Assembly (NCBI GenBank): GCA_023853785.1
Contig: JAJIRX010000668.1
Span: 1-64,000 of the forward strand
Source: Psilocybe azurescens
Taxonomy: Eukaryota; Basidiomycota; Agaricomycetes; Agaricales; Agrocybaceae
Length of the DNA stretch: 64,000 nt
Reading direction: 5' to 3'
The position numbers were made by a program, and so were the translations under genes. Numbering within the stretch: position 1 is the first letter of the stretch; each line of letters begins with the position of its first letter. Of the stretch, positions 24,256 through 36,383 are shown piece after piece. Below the pieces are notes generated by a model that saw only the letters and a list, made by a program, of their open reading frames with translations, had not been told where the DNA came from and ran no database searches.

Positions 24256-25930
24256 GGTGGTCCTAATCGATCGTCGTGAGAGTCAGATTCGTGAGAGGTA
24301 TCTCAGTGAGAATGCGAGTGTGGATAGTAAGTCTTGCTTGTGTAAGTCGTCAACAGCCCAGGCTAGCACATGGCAATTCACTAGAGCGACCAAGCAAGGA
24401 TCCAGATTTCAAAACTCTAGAGCGGCAGGAGGCACAAGAGAGAAGGCAAGCGACCTGAACTAAGTAAGCAAGAACTAAGCCCAACTCGTGGCCCCCAATC
24501 ATATCATAACGCCGCATAGCCCCGGATTAGTGTCCGGACCCCATGACAGCGTTCAATTACAGGAGTGACAGAAATGGCGATCTTTCCCTTATTGGGATAA
24601 CTACGCTTGGAGGTTAACTGGTTGCCTCATGTCTTATAGCGACCATATTACCTTGCTTGCAAGGTGTCTCTGCACCCCCATAATTCAGGGTCTTTGTAGC
24701 ACCGCCGATCAATCGTGGACGTGAGCAAGCAAGGTTTCTGTCGACGCAGTCGACGCTTCTCTAGTATTTATTCTGGTGGCTTTAGCTTCTCGTTGTAAGC
24801 ACAGATATCTTGTATTGATCACAAATTGATCACGATTCACACATGTTCAGTAGTGTTTGAACTTCTAAGTTCGGTTCCAAAGGCGAACCAAAAGACAAGA
24901 TACAAGTACAATTTGGACTAACGACACGAGCAAGCGAGAAAATATGAGTATAATACTAGAGTCTAGTGGAGCCAGACAACAGTCAAAATTCACACAGGAA
25001 AAGAAGCGACACAAGACACAAGAAATGCTACGTACTAGCCAGATGAGAGACATCCCTCAAAAGGATGTCAATGGAATTAATCGAGATAAAAAATACAGGT
25101 GGTGGGAACGAACTTGAATGTTAACGAGACCGTAATATCGCTGATCAAGGAAAAAGGGAAGGTGGACGGCAATGCAAACCAATAAGTAAGAAATAGCATA
25201 AAAACGACAAATGGAAACGAGAGCGTTGGGAGACATTCGATATAATGATACCACTGCTTGTTTGATGCAACGAAAAGAAGAAACGAAAAACGAAAAAAAG
25301 TCGGAGTCGATGACAAAACGAGGTTGAATACCGTTAGTTGACAGGGTGATAAATAGATATGGAAGAGGGAGAAGACATCAAAAGAATTGGAATCTCGCAA
25401 TGATATATATATAACCGTCCATCCTCAGGGAGGAAAAGCTATTGTCGAGTCGAGAGATCGAAATATATACATCATCAATGATCGTTGATCATGGCAGTCG
25501 TGGGGAATTGTGATGGGCGCTAGAAATGTGACAAAACAAGAGGTACCAATATATAAACCTGTGTGGCCGTGGCGTCGTTTCGAGGCGTTATGTCGCTGTA
25601 TCCTCCTGACAAGCCAACGAGGGTGTACAGGACATTATAATGAAGGCGAATTTCGATGAAATGGAAGGGAAGGGAAGATTGGGTCGTGGGTATGGGTGAC
25701 GTTAATGGAGGTGTGCTATGCGAGGTTTTTGATGATGTGAAGTGGCTGGTGATACAACGTGCATATGATTTGTAACGAGTCCCTTGGATAGTACAACAGA
25801 CAAGGTGAAAGATGGAAGATTCGATTTAGAGCGAAGAAAAAATCAGAAAACGGGAAAGTCTATGGTCATCGTTCCAACTATATGCTTGGCTTCAGAAGGG
25901 GCATTCAGTCGTGGACAGGAAGAGCCGCGG
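24256..25930. other. 1.7-kb intergenic region, no gene seen
   Basis: It lies upstream of the SUR7-like gene and downstream of the Whi5-like gene. It contains the small palindrome GTCGACGCAGTCGAC near 24738. Open frames on both strands are short and without motifs; 24865-25400 is AT-rich. Confidence 0.5.
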
Positions 25931-27980
25931 TCAACTATGGATCAGGTCTATCCCTGCTCCAAGCGATCTGTCTTCCTGTCTTTGATTAGGACCTCCCGCA
26001 GCGGCAGCGGCGGCGTTCTGAAAGTGCATGATGATGGCGCAGTTGCTCTTCCTCGAAGAGCTTTCGTCCAACGTCGGCCCGAAGACCGAGATTGGCTTTA
26101 TGATTTCCAGCGGATCCGGTTCCATGTGTTATTCGCGATGGCGAGGAAGGCGAGGCGTTAATAAACTCATGGATATTAAAATCAAGTGGCACCGCAGTGT
26201 TGGTGCCACTGGCAACCCTGGCCGGATTGGGTCTCGGATTAGACGTCGCATCATTCCGTCCGACAGGATTCGTCGGCGCCGACGGTAGAGGAAGCAGAGC
26301 CGGAGGGAGGAGTTGGGACACAACAGACCCAGATGATGAACCAGAAGGAGCAGCACCGGCTGAGCTTTGGGAGCTGTGCCCATCAGAAGTAACACTTTGG
26401 GTGACATCACCTAGTTCACCACCGATGCTTGAAATGCTAGAGGCAAAGCTAGCATCCCCGCCTCTAGTTAGTGCAGGAGGTCGGTATAATGTGCCTCCTG
26501 AAGCCGCTGCAACACCTTCGCGTCCAGATGGACCTGGATCAGGAGCGGCGCTAGAAGGGAAAAGAACTCTACCCTTCGACCGTAAAGGGCCCGTGCCGCC
26601 TCCAAGTGCCCGGTATGCCGCCATATCTCTCGACTCCTTGTTTGCAGGTCTTGCAGGAGAAGGGGAGGTAGCAAGGAACAACATTAAATTGGCTGCTTCA
26701 CTGTCGGTTGGTGCAGCACGCGGCGTGGTCTGTTTTTGGGTAGAACCACTAGGTGGCGGGGTACGAATACGGTTTTCTGATTCTGCTGCGACATTCGATG
26801 ATGATGGGGCTGCAGAAAGTGGGACGGCAGTTCGTGCCGAGGATTGTGCAAAGTGAGAGTACGAATAAGCCGACCCTACTTCCGAGCCAGTGCTGGATTT
26901 AGGCGAAGACGCACTTCCAGCCACTGATGGCCTGTGGTTCATGAGCAGGGAAGTCAGCGCAGCTGCAGCTTTCATGTCGACATCGGCATCGCCGTCTACA
27001 CTAATATCCTGCTTTCTCTTCCCTTTGTCAATAGAGCCACCTTTTGTTCTTCGTCTATCAGGAGACGCGGGCAGTTTGGCGGCTTTGATGGTTTGCTTAG
27101 CTTTTGGTTGCGAGCGAGGAGTTTCAGTTCTTGGTGAAGCTTTCTGGGCACGTAATCTCGGCGATGGAGCAGGACGCGACGGGGCGGGAATGGGCGGATC
27201 ACTAGGATTATGTATTGTTCTTGCCTTGTTCGTCGGAGGAGGCGCAAGAATGGAGGAATACAGGCTCGGAGCTTGGGATGTATTCCGCATGCTAGATGCG
27301 GCTTCATTGTAGCTAGAATAGCCTGGGATGCCAATGACGGGTGGAGGATGAGTTCGAGGGGAGGAGACTGAAGCAGGAGGAGCCATTGTTCCTGGTCCGC
27401 CTCGTCTTAGGCTGCCTGCGCCTGCGCCACTAGGGCCTTGAGTGGCCGGATTGCTGTAGTAATTTGGGGCACCGACTGCCTTGCGTTTAGCGACAATGGT
27501 GCGGTTAAATGATGCTGTTTGACCCTGGCTCTGGGCTTCGAGATCGCGTATAGGTACGTGAGGGACATTATGAGTAGCCTTGTAGGAAGCATAAGCCAGA
27601 CGCGCTCGCAATGCGCGGGTCACCTGTGGGAATAATGAGTAAGAACATCGTTTGGTTTCAGGATGCTATACAGGAGGTCCGACGGCAATTTTTGACATTA
27701 ATTAAGGCCATCGCGCAGCTTCACAGGATGCATGGACATTGGCATTCCGCGCAGCTCGGAAGAGCCATCACGTCTCTGACCACACAACGCGTCGAAGGGA
27801 AGGTGCGAAACATACCATGGCGACCTCTGCTCTTGCAAGAAATTTCTTTACGGCTTTGCTCCTCCTTTCTTGTTCTGAGTCTAGCTCCGGGGGTACTGAG
27901 GCCTGCTGAGTGGATACCCCATGATGGAGATAAGGCATGGGTGGTGAAGGGGACGTGGCTGAGGACGACGGGGTCGCCAT
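25931..27980 (-). CDS. Whi5/Nrm1-type G1/S transcriptional corepressor
   Basis: Exon 1 (27816-27980) starts MATPSSSATSPSPP and contains RRSKAVKKFLARAEVAM. After a 192-nt intron (27624-27815), exon 2 continues with the Whi5/Nrm1 helix VTRALRARLAYASYKATHN and VPIRDLEAQSQ. Further short conserved-looking pieces sit in a disordered Ser/Pro-rich chain: DMKAAAALTSLLMNH, SEAANLMLFLATSPSPARP (like the G1/S factor-binding motif) and LDFNIHEFINASPSPS-like. In yeasts these proteins bind SBF/MBF and repress G1/S genes until CDK phosphorylation; many SP/TP sites fit that. The natural C-terminus (RSLGAGIDLIHS, stop at 25931) is in a different frame from the long open frame, which ends RRCRCGRS at 25986, so one base is probably wrong near 26020-26045. 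Confidence 0.75.
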
Positions 27981-28526
27981 CTACGCGTGGGCTGTACTCT
28001 ATAATCGGCTTGAAAGTGTTGTTGAGCTGGCCGCTGGAGTGGACGTTGTAGAAGGGAGGGAGCGCGTTGTCCTGGATCGTGGTGAGAGAGAGACCCTTGG
28101 GATGAGGTCCCTGCGAGAAACGCGACGACGCGTATCGGCATTCTCCGGGTTTCGGCTTTAAAATCCTCCGCCGCCTCATCCGGTTTCATAACCTGAATCC
28201 CATTAGAAATCCATATTTTCATTATTCCTCGTCTATGTATCATCAGACCTAAGCATAATGTACCTATAAGTCTACATAGCGCCCCATATACCCTCTAGTC
28301 CGCGCCTCTCTAATCCAGAATAGCTTCGCCCGAAGTTATTATTCTTAAGCTCGGCCCATTCTGATCACGGTGTCAGATGACTCGGTAAAGTGACCTCAAG
28401 GTGATGCAAGTCACCCCGTTCCTGCGGGAAACAATCCATAGATAAATCCGTCTGTCTGTCCTGTGATGCTTCCTCGACGTGCCATGCTGTATATATCCAT
28501 GTGTCTTGTCACTTCGCACCTGCGTG
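27981..28526. other. upstream region of the Whi5-like gene
   Basis: The region lies between the RAI1-like stop (28527) and the Whi5-like ATG (27980), both on the minus strand. Several antisense frames (27611-28243) overlap it but show no family motif. Confidence 0.5.
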
Positions 28527-30292
28527 TCATATTTGCCATCCCGCGTTCGCCAAGGTTGGCATAGGCATCTGCTTCTCCTTTACTGAAGTAGCACGCACTT
28601 CTTCTTTGATTTCGTCCCAGTACCATCTTGGCAGGAATCCTACACGATCCTCACCATTCACGACGTCCTCAAGTTCTTTAGCATCAAGCGCCATCATGCT
28701 GACACCCTTGCCAGGAACAAACCTAGCTCGCCACACCGAGGCAGAAGTGTCATCAACGCGGTCATCTACAACTCTTTGGGTTAACTCCTTCAGAAATCCG
28801 GAGGCCCAATCGAGGCAGAGCAGGGGATCCCAGGCTCCTGGTTTGTCACGAACCATGCGTGGCAGTTGGATGGTTTTAAATGATTGCACCGTTGTTACAA
28901 CGCCAGCTGGCGTTCGGAAGCCGACCACAATCTCCTGAATGGAAAAGCAGACTGTTAATGGCATCAGACAGAATTAGCCATCTGAATCTCCTACCGGTAC
29001 GCCAAGTAAAAACGACTGGAAATAGAACTTGAGCAACTTCCTGTTAAGGGCAATTGTCACCCTTCAGCAAAGCTTCCAACAGATTACGCGGCAGCGAACC
29101 ATACCTTTCAAATCGTTCTTCATCTTGTCTTCCCCGTATTGTAAGCGACGTCTTCAGTTCGACAAACGTATCGGTCTGTCCCGTGTATTTTCCTTTCAAA
29201 AAATCCTATGATTAGCCAATGACCAAAGGTTCCCGTTCCCATCCAGCATAAGTTACCTTTGACACAATCGACTTCACCTCCTATAATCATACGCATATCA
29301 CCAAGTTTGGTCCGGACGACACTGCACCACTGAATATGGGTGTCAACGTCTCCTCCCCAGCCCAGTGGCGCGCCAGGTATATTGCCCGCTGACCCTTCTC
29401 CCGGAGGTGTCTCCGAGGTACAATACGATTCGAACGCGTAACCGTAATATGTCTGAGACCTCTGTCTAGCATCCATATTGTTTCTTAATAAGAAGCGGCC
29501 AAGTCAGATCACAGTTTGACATGAGTATAATGAATGTCATGTTGAAAGGCTTACTTTTCCCTCAGGCGGTCCTCTGTCAAATGCTCTTCGAGGTAAAGAG
29601 TCCCGTTCACCAACATAACATTCAGCTCCCATGCATCGCGATTTTCATAAGGCACTGTCAGAATTCTACCTCGAACGTTGGGATTAACGACGAATATGAA
29701 ACAATTTCAACTTGTACGCGAAATAAAATGAATCTGGCACATACTTGGTCATGACTCCCCTCCATGAGACTACAGCAATCTCTGGCAGCCCCCCTCCACA
29801 AGCAGAATCACGCTTCACCTTCGATATCGCTTTCAAAAGCGCGTCGATTCGGCCTCTGTCGTCCGGTTTCCTGACCCAGCGATCATATCCATAATTCAGA
29901 CGAGAACCCAGAGGCGGATCCACGTAATAGCGCAGCGCGGAATCCGTGAACTCCTGGACATGCTCTGGGGTGTACGAGAAGGAAATGAGCTGGCTAGGCT
30001 GCTGGAAGGGCACAGCTTTCGGCTTCATTGTGGAAACATCCGGACATGAAAAAAACACGGCTGCCTGTGGGTGACTGATCGTCGCAGTCTCCTCATTCTG
30101 CTTCACTGTAGGGTTCGCGTCTTTCCGTCGCGTTTCCTGGCCTTGTTCTTGAGCAGGCGATTCATCCATCCTCCGACGCGTCTTGGGAGGTTCACCAGAG
30201 CTTACACTCTCGATGAATTCCTCTTCTTGCACTGCCAAGATAGCCGAGATGCCTCGCTTCCGTGAACCTGGAGAAGCAGACTCGGTGGTCAT
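28527..30292 (-). CDS. RAI1: decapping nuclease RAI1/DXO family
   Basis: Start MTTESASPGSRKRG, then a disordered acidic lead and the fold proper: LRYYVDPPLGSRLNYGYDRW, AVVSWRGVMTK (motif with the catalytic-site Arg), ILTVPYENRDAWELNVM, GTLYLEEHLTEDRL, RQRSQTYYGYAFESYCTS, and VVRTKLGDMRMIIGGEVDC with the metal-binding E.D. Then YTGQTDTFVELKTS with the E-L-K motif, RKLLKFYFQSFLLGVPEIVV and NGEDRVGFLPRWYWDEI. These are hallmarks of Rai1/Dom3Z enzymes, which hydrolyse faulty 5' caps or pyrophosphate on RNA and in yeast support Rat1. Five introns are visible. At about 29207-29212 a run of six T shifts the frame by one base relative to the conserved FLKGKYTGQ; five T would restore it. About 400 residues. 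Confidence 0.9.
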
Positions 30293-30509
30293 TTGGTCGG
30301 AAGGCAATGGAGAGATCGATGTTTGTTTCTCGTCTAATTGTCCTCAGACAATAATCTGTCCGATTTATATGCGCGTTGCAGTGACTAGAGCGGTTTGGTA
30401 TTCGCAAGAGACTCGAGAGACTCAAGAATGTCCGGCACAGCACTGGAATCTGCCACAGCAAGTCGTAGTCGGAGCACGAATGGCCGCCTGCTACCAACAA
30501 TTTAGACCG
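30293..30509. promoter_or_regulatory. upstream region of RAI1-like gene
   Basis: Short region between the RAI1-like ATG and the inverted-repeat element. No defined promoter element recognised. Confidence 0.4.
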
Positions 30510-31093
30510 ATCGGCGGTGACCGGTGACTGTTCTGTCTATAACAAAATCAAGGAGGGTTTGTTTTGTCGATAGACAACTGTCCTTGCTCTCCCACCGTCT
30601 CACATTTTCAGTTACACGTGATGCGTCGGAGATCACCGATTTACCTTATTTGGTAATCGCACGACTGAGCAGAGGGACATTGCCTATGTGTGCGCTCAAG
30701 GACGCGCTTATGTGTGTTCTCAAGCAATCTAACCTACACTAGTCATCTGGTTCATAATGAGCCTTAATTTACATCTCCCTATACCTTACAAATAGCCCCC
30801 TAGATATACAAGTTTGTTGCTCTCTATGTTTCAAGCACTAGTAGATACAATAGTGCAGAATGGTATACATCTAGACCTGTGCGTCTTGGCCCACATCTGC
30901 TTGTTGCACAATAATAAAAAGATTCAAAGAAAAAAATATACACTAACCACCTAACATAACCAGCCACGCTAACTCTGTACCCTAACCCAGGGGCCAGATT
31001 GCACCACTGCATTGAGAGAAATGGATACCTAAGCCCCAGCTCTAACCTCCAACCCCTACATAACTATCTAACATAGATAAAAGCAGTATTAAA

Positions 31094-31129
31094 AATACTT
31101 ATGGCAATTGGGAAATTGCCCTAAGTATT
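31094..31129. repeat. 16-bp-arm hairpin
   Basis: AATACTTATGGCAATT is followed by a 4-nt loop and AATTGCCCTAAGTATT; the arms pair with one mismatch. It lies inside the fold-back element. Confidence 0.85.
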
Positions 31130-31149
31130 AAAAAATAAAAATAAATTAC

Positions 31150-31240
31150 AAAAACTGCACTCAACAGGAATTGAACCATCAAGCACACAACAAAGAACTC
31201 GCATCAGTAACCACTCTACCTAACCGGCATTTATTGTTAG
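31150..31240 (-). other. tRNA-like sequence with A and B boxes
   Basis: On the minus strand, TAGGTAGAGTGG (A box-like) is followed about 45 nt on by GGTTCAATTCC (B box-like). Acceptor and T-stem pairing are poor, so this is not a working tRNA gene. It looks like a tRNA-derived SINE head or tRNA relic that could drive RNA polymerase III. Confidence 0.45.
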
Positions 31241-31745
31241 CGGTTATAAGTAACTATGTATCCTTAAATTATACATATTTCCTTTTAAGGAATGTGAGAC
31301 GGTGGGAGAGGAACGCCAGTTTCGATAGACAGACTGGTTGATTTGAGTTTAAATCTCTCTATAGGGAGGACTTGTCTCGTGTTATCACGTGTAGTAAACC
31401 TGCCCTGAACAACGCCCGGGTGACACTACATTGACGAAAGTACATTAATGTATTGAAAAATCTGTAAAAGTTGACTCTTGAGCTTGAGGTCCTTAGTTTG
31501 CTGTCAATCGTAATTCTGTTAACTGGAACACAAAATCATAAACTATCTGTTATAAAAGTAGAGGTAAAGTACTATAGGCGATTGAAAAGTGTCCTTCCTT
31601 GTTGAATAGCAAAGTTTTTTCATTACACTGACACCGTAGTGTCACAGGGGCATTGTTGATTTAAAACTCAGATAGACCGGCCTGTCTATCGACAATTTGC
31701 CACCCATTTCTTCAACTGTCATAGACAGAACGGTTACTGGTCTAG

Positions 31746-32140
31746 CCCAACAGCTCAAGCGCTCAAGACTTAAGTGCCAAACACACCAGCTCGGCTATCT
31801 CACCGGGTGTAATTCCGAGTACGACCTTGTCCTTATGTAGGTTCGTTCCAAGCCGGGGCCGTTCCAAGCCGGTGAATGTTAACCTCGGATACCATTGCTA
31901 TGTCTGCCCTCTTTGACTGTCAATCAGTGTGTCTTGTTCATGCTGCTCGCTGAGGCCGCCGGGCTCACAAGACCTGCTGAATCATTCAAACACGCCTTCC
32001 TTGGAGAGGACTCAGAATCAATCGCACTGAGGAGGGTTTTTGCTGACTTGACTACGTTATAGATGTCACCTCTAACTTAGTACCTTACTATGTGCAAAGA
32101 GGCGTGCCCTTGTGACTGAGCAATTGCTCCTTAATAGCAC
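31746..32140. other. no gene seen; second A-box-like motif
   Basis: On the minus strand TAGCCGAGCTGG near 31790 matches a class II tRNA A box, but no good B box follows. GTTCCAAGCCGG is directly repeated near 31846 and 31861. No coding sequence recognised. Confidence 0.4.
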
Positions 32141-32141
32141 C

Positions 32142-33165
32142 CTAAATGAGGCGATACCTGCATCGTTTTACACTATGTCTAACCACCGTAGTGCTTTCAG
32201 GAAATTCTTGGAAACACCTCAGATATCCCTCCCGAACAATCCACTTGACTCCTTCATGTTCCATATCAGGCAGCGCATCAGCACCGCTACCCCATGAATA
32301 CCCTTCCTCAAAGTAAACTGTAGTATCGAATACGCCAGTTGGAGTCTTCAGTGCTGGAATTGAGACTTTCTGGGCTGTCTTCCTTAAAGTGTTAGAATCA
32401 GGAATCCTGGATGCCTTTTCTATATCCTTCCCCCCTGAATGTCTCGGAGACATTCCACTGAATTATTGACGCTATCATGGCAAATGCGGCGCCCACTAAA
32501 GGCGCCCACTGGCCGATAGCGATCATATTCTCCCTCAAAGGTAGTCCCCGTGGTCGGAGCGTAGTTACTTCCATCTCAATGACATGGGCAATACAAAACA
32601 CTGTCGATAGAGGAGGGGTGCATATAACACAATTGGCTACTCAGTTGGCGTTCTTGCCTCTGAAGCGGTACCTATAGAGGACTTCATTTGAGCTCGAGCC
32701 AAGTCCATCAGGCCCTTCCTCCTTTCAGCAAAGATGAGGCCCATAAGTGTCGACCAGTCTGCACACCATGAGAATATACCTGGTCATATATTGGCCAGAA
32801 ATTGGTCCGAATGGAATGGAATGGCGTTTATACGCTGGCTTAGAGTAATATTGCATGCCAGTGGGCATCCCGGCGTGTCGGAAACATTGCACTGCAGCGG
32901 TTCAGGCAGCTTCTTCACACTGACCAGAGAAGCCATATTCCCAATAAACATCGGGGCTATCTATAGAAAGACCAGCATTCGAGCAGATCTCTCTGTCTCC
33001 TTCAGCGTTTTGGACCACACCAGAAGCGGCACCGCTACCACCATCCCCATCTCAGTGATTGAATACACCGGTACTATGTCCAGCCCCAACGCTCTCCATC
33101 CCTCTCGCAGACGCCAAAGCCACTGGATATGCAGCAGCTATTGAGTTAAAAATCATCGATGCTCT
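32142..33165 (-). pseudogene. probable fungal membrane protein, frames broken
   Basis: Minus-strand pieces in order: MIFNSIAAAYPVALASARGM, GMVVAVPLLVWSKTLKETER (hydrophobic), CNVSDTPGCPLACNITLSQR, INAIPFHSDQFLANI, DWSTLMGLIFAERRKGLMDL, a clear span NMIAIGQWAPLVGAAFAMIA, and a C-terminal VYFEEGYSWGSGADALPD. They lie in different frames with few convincing introns. The protein would have at least two membrane spans and a Cys-containing outside loop. I do not recognise the family. It may be a real gene with several introns or a decayed one. Confidence 0.45.
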
Positions 33166-33858
33166 TCCGCGGTTATATATGAAAGCAGCATAGCCATACA
33201 ACTACTGGGAAGTGGAAGGATTAGTCGACTCATCAAACCGTCTGTCACCTTGAAATACATTTAGCCGCCCGTTATGAAATATTAGCACAGGATTGTACTA
33301 GAGCTTTTTTTTACGTGAGAAATAGGGACAAAGCCGAAGAACGTGTCGAACCTTGACTTTCCAGTGAATCCCGGTGAACGGATGGTGACGGGCGCCTATC
33401 TGATAGATTACAAAATCAGTCTGTTAGAATCCTTCCAGATGCCGTTTATAAGACCAAATTTAGCCTATTCCATCCACGTAGTCTCACTATACGCATACCG
33501 TGACCCAAATTAATATGAAGATGAGTCACGATACTTTGGGGCATAAACACACTTTCCACACGTGTTGGCCCGGTGCGAGACTTATATAAATGCGCAATCG
33601 ATTCGATCCTCATTGGGTCTGCCTTCTTTCTTTCACCGACATGCATAGACACGGTCCTACCAAGAATCTTTCCATCCATCAAGTTCCTGAGAACACTGAC
33701 TATGAAACATCGTCCGTCTTTGACTCTCTTCCGTATCAACGATTGGGAGATTCATAGTTGATTGTTTTAGCGCTTGGACCAGCATCGCGTCTGCACGTAC
33801 AAAGGTAATGTCATGCGTACACTTTCGATTAAGCAGCTTACCTGCCAGTGACTTTCAG
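33166..33858. other. no gene seen
   Basis: Frames on the minus strand (33446-33739) and plus strand (33573-33761) overlap and carry no motif. Upstream exons of the GTPase gene may begin near its end. Confidence 0.4.
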
Positions 33859-35191
33859 ACCACGGTTCTCGACAATGCAGAAGTCACAATCGCGTAAGCC
33901 ATTCGATTGCCAAAGCCTGCAATGGACTGATTAGATATTACAATGACAGAGTCATGGGAGCTACAGGAACTGGAAAGACAACTGTAAGAGCTTCAAGATG
34001 TCCGACGTTACTTTTCGAAGACCTCTGATATGAATGCCAATTGTACCAGTTCATCAACCTTGCCAGTGGCGCGAATCTTCGAGTGGGTAGAGGTCTCCAA
34101 TCGTGCACAAGCAAAGTGCAAGTTGCCCAGTCATTCGAGTTGGATGGACGATCTGTCACCCTGATTGATACCCCAGGCTTCGACGACACTACCAAGAGTG
34201 ACGCTGAGATCCTGCGCATGATCGCAGTATTTCTCGCCACCGCGTAAGTTGACATGGTATATCAATATTTCAGCAACGTACTTATAAAAATCCCATTAGA
34301 TACGAGAAACAAAAACGATTGGCCGGCGTGATTTATATTCACCGTATTTCGGATTTCCGCATGACGGGAATATCATCAAGGAATTTCAAGATGTTCCGAG
34401 AGCTCTGCGGAGAAAGTACACTGAGGAACGTGGTGATTGTGACGAACATGTGGGGCGAGGTCAGTAGGGATGTTGGCGAAGCAAGAGAGCAAGAGCTCGC
34501 CAGCCAGGATATGTTTTTCAAGCCTGTCCTCGAGAAGGGTGCTTTATTTTTGCGCCATGAAAACACACGCGAGACGGCCCATAACGTTCTCAGGTACATT
34601 ATCGAAAACCACCCGGTATCGCTCCAAATCCAACGGGAACTGATTGATGAAGGGAAGGATATATCGCAGACAGCCGCAGGAGCCGAGCTGAACAGGGAGA
34701 TGATGGAGCAAATTCAGAAACACCGGCAAGAATTGAGATCGCTTCAGGAAGAGATGCAAGGTTCGTCTGTGTCGTCAAGTATGATAAAAGCTGATGAACA
34801 GTTTATCATAGAGGCAATCCGAACCAAAGATGAGGAAACAAGACGAGAGCTCGAAATCGAAACGAAGAAGTTACAGACTGAGATGAACCGGGTCGAAAAT
34901 GAGTCAAAGAAGTTGGCGTCGGAGTATAACGCGGAGAAGTCCAGAATGGAGCAACGAATGCAGGAAATCTCCGAGTCTTCTCGCATAGAGAACGAGAGAG
35001 CCGCTGCAGAATATAATCAGCAACTTTCTGGGCTTCAAGCCCAACTCTCTCGAACTTCTTCCGATGCAGTGCAACAGAGAGCCGAGCTAGAAAGCCGCAT
35101 TGAAGCGCTCCAACAAAGCCATCATAATAATGGAGGAGGATTCTTCGCTAAGCTTGGTCGCGCTCTCGATGGCATGTTCGGACTAAATTAA
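33859..35191 (+). CDS. AIG1/IMAP-like P-loop GTPase with coiled-coil tail
   Basis: Spliced exons (about 33859-33894, 33950-33983, 34050-34243, 34300-35191) join in frame. They give VTIAVMGATGTGKTTFINLA (G1, P-loop GATGTGKT), SFELDGRSVTLIDTPGFDDT (G3, DTPG), YIHRISDFRMTG, and VVIVTNMWGEV (G4-like TNMW). From about residue 200 the protein is Glu/Lys/Gln-rich and heptad-like (RRELEIETKKLQTEMNRVEN), then ends with the hydrophobic-glycine tail GGGFFAKLGRALDGMFGLN. This matches the AIG1-type GTPases that are expanded in basidiomycetes; septin-like membrane-associated polymerising GTPases are relatives. The first exon and start codon are unresolved. No break seen. Confidence 0.8.
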
Positions 35192-36383
35192 GATATTATC
35201 GGCACCAACCAAGAAGCCCTACATAATAATCCACAGTATTATCACCCCCAGATCCGATGATATGTTGAAAGAAATCTCGGTATTCTTTTCCAACCTGTGG
35301 TCTATATCAAAAAATAAGACGTTCTAATATGTAGTTTAACGCACATCCTGTCAACCGTTGCCAAGCGAAGAGGTTAGCATGGTAAATATTTTCGTGGCAG
35401 CCTACGATCTTCCGGACACTTGCGTTTCTTTTGATCTCCGCTCGCAGCAGGGTCAGGGCCCCAGGGGCCGGGAGAGCAGAACATTCGACGTCGACATCGA
35501 CATTCTAGACCGAGGCACAGTACTCTAGATCTCTACAACCCACCCTCTTATATCCTACCTACAAAAGTCAAGAATTTCTAAGTAAAAGGTTGGGATAAAC
35601 CGTGATGATTCTATCACAATTCTATCACGATCCCCAATAATATAGGGACAAAGGTACAACGTCTTACCTTTTAACGAAATCAGGTTTGAGGATATTGTCC
35701 TAGTTAACGGCCTGGCTTGTCACTTACAGCACAATTTATCCTTGGAATTTTGGACACGCAAACTGACAAAGGAAAAACAAGGTCGACTCGATCTCTATCG
35801 CGACGTACACGCCTAGTCCAGCATGCTGCTTTGGGACTGCACAGTTGTGATTTGGCATCTTTTCCCAATTGTAATGGGGTACTTTAAATATTACAATTCT
35901 CCCAGATAAACAAGCAATCCTCAATGTATGTATTGAACGCAGGCTTATACCAATTGTGGCCCTTGTACGTTGATGATAGACGTCTTTGTCATGGCACAGC
36001 AGTTACACGGACCCTATTTTGGCCGTGAGGACACGGGTCTGCAACGCACTTCACTGTTGGCACACATGCAGAATGGGCTTTGTTCGATTCTGCCTTTCTG
36101 CGGATCCGGAACAATGACTTCTCCCGCTCTACTGGCAGCAGTGGCACTCATAATGGATGATATAAGAGAGGCAGCCTTGTGGAAAGGCTGCTATCTTCTC
36201 TTACTCTCACTCTCAACCCATCCCCGTTCAATCTACTCCGTCCACTGAGCCTCATCTTTTGCATCGCCCTCCGTCTTTTACTGATACTTCTCTTTCTTTC
36301 TTCCGATGCTTCACATGAAATTATTCAACTTCTGTATGCCGGTTTGTGGCATGTTCGCCGTTAATACATTCAACTAATATTTT
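35192..36383. other. 1.2-kb intergenic region
   Basis: No recognised gene. A frame at 35970-36248 (MMIDVFVMAQQLHG) has no family motif. CT-rich sequence at 36180-36340 may be promoter or 5' leader of the next gene. Confidence 0.4.

Larger units (their letters stand above)
30510..31745. mobile_element. nested inverted-repeat (fold-back) element, non-coding
   Basis: The left end (GACCGGTGACTGTTCTGTCT, about 30519-30538) matches the right end read in reverse (GACCAGTAACCGTTCTGTCT, about 31725-31744). Both arms then carry GTCGATAGACA (30567 left, 31685 right side). Inside, TCTCCCACCGTCTCACATT at 30588 is inverted as AATGTGAGACGGTGGGAGA at 31292, and GTGACACTAC at 31420 is inverted as GTAGTGTCAC at 31636. 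No ORF with a transposase motif lies inside, so it is a non-autonomous element or composite of such elements. Target-site duplications were not clear. Confidence 0.65.

Noticed and set aside
26197..26856. Plus-strand open frame of 219 codons
   Set aside because: It lies wholly antisense to the Whi5-like coding exon and mirrors its composition.
27611..28243. Plus- and minus-strand frames around the start of the Whi5-like gene
   Set aside because: Only the MATPSSS frame continues through a sound splice into the Whi5/Nrm1 helix; the rest are shadows.
31150..31240. Functional tRNA gene
   Set aside because: A and B boxes are present but acceptor and T-stem pairing fail.
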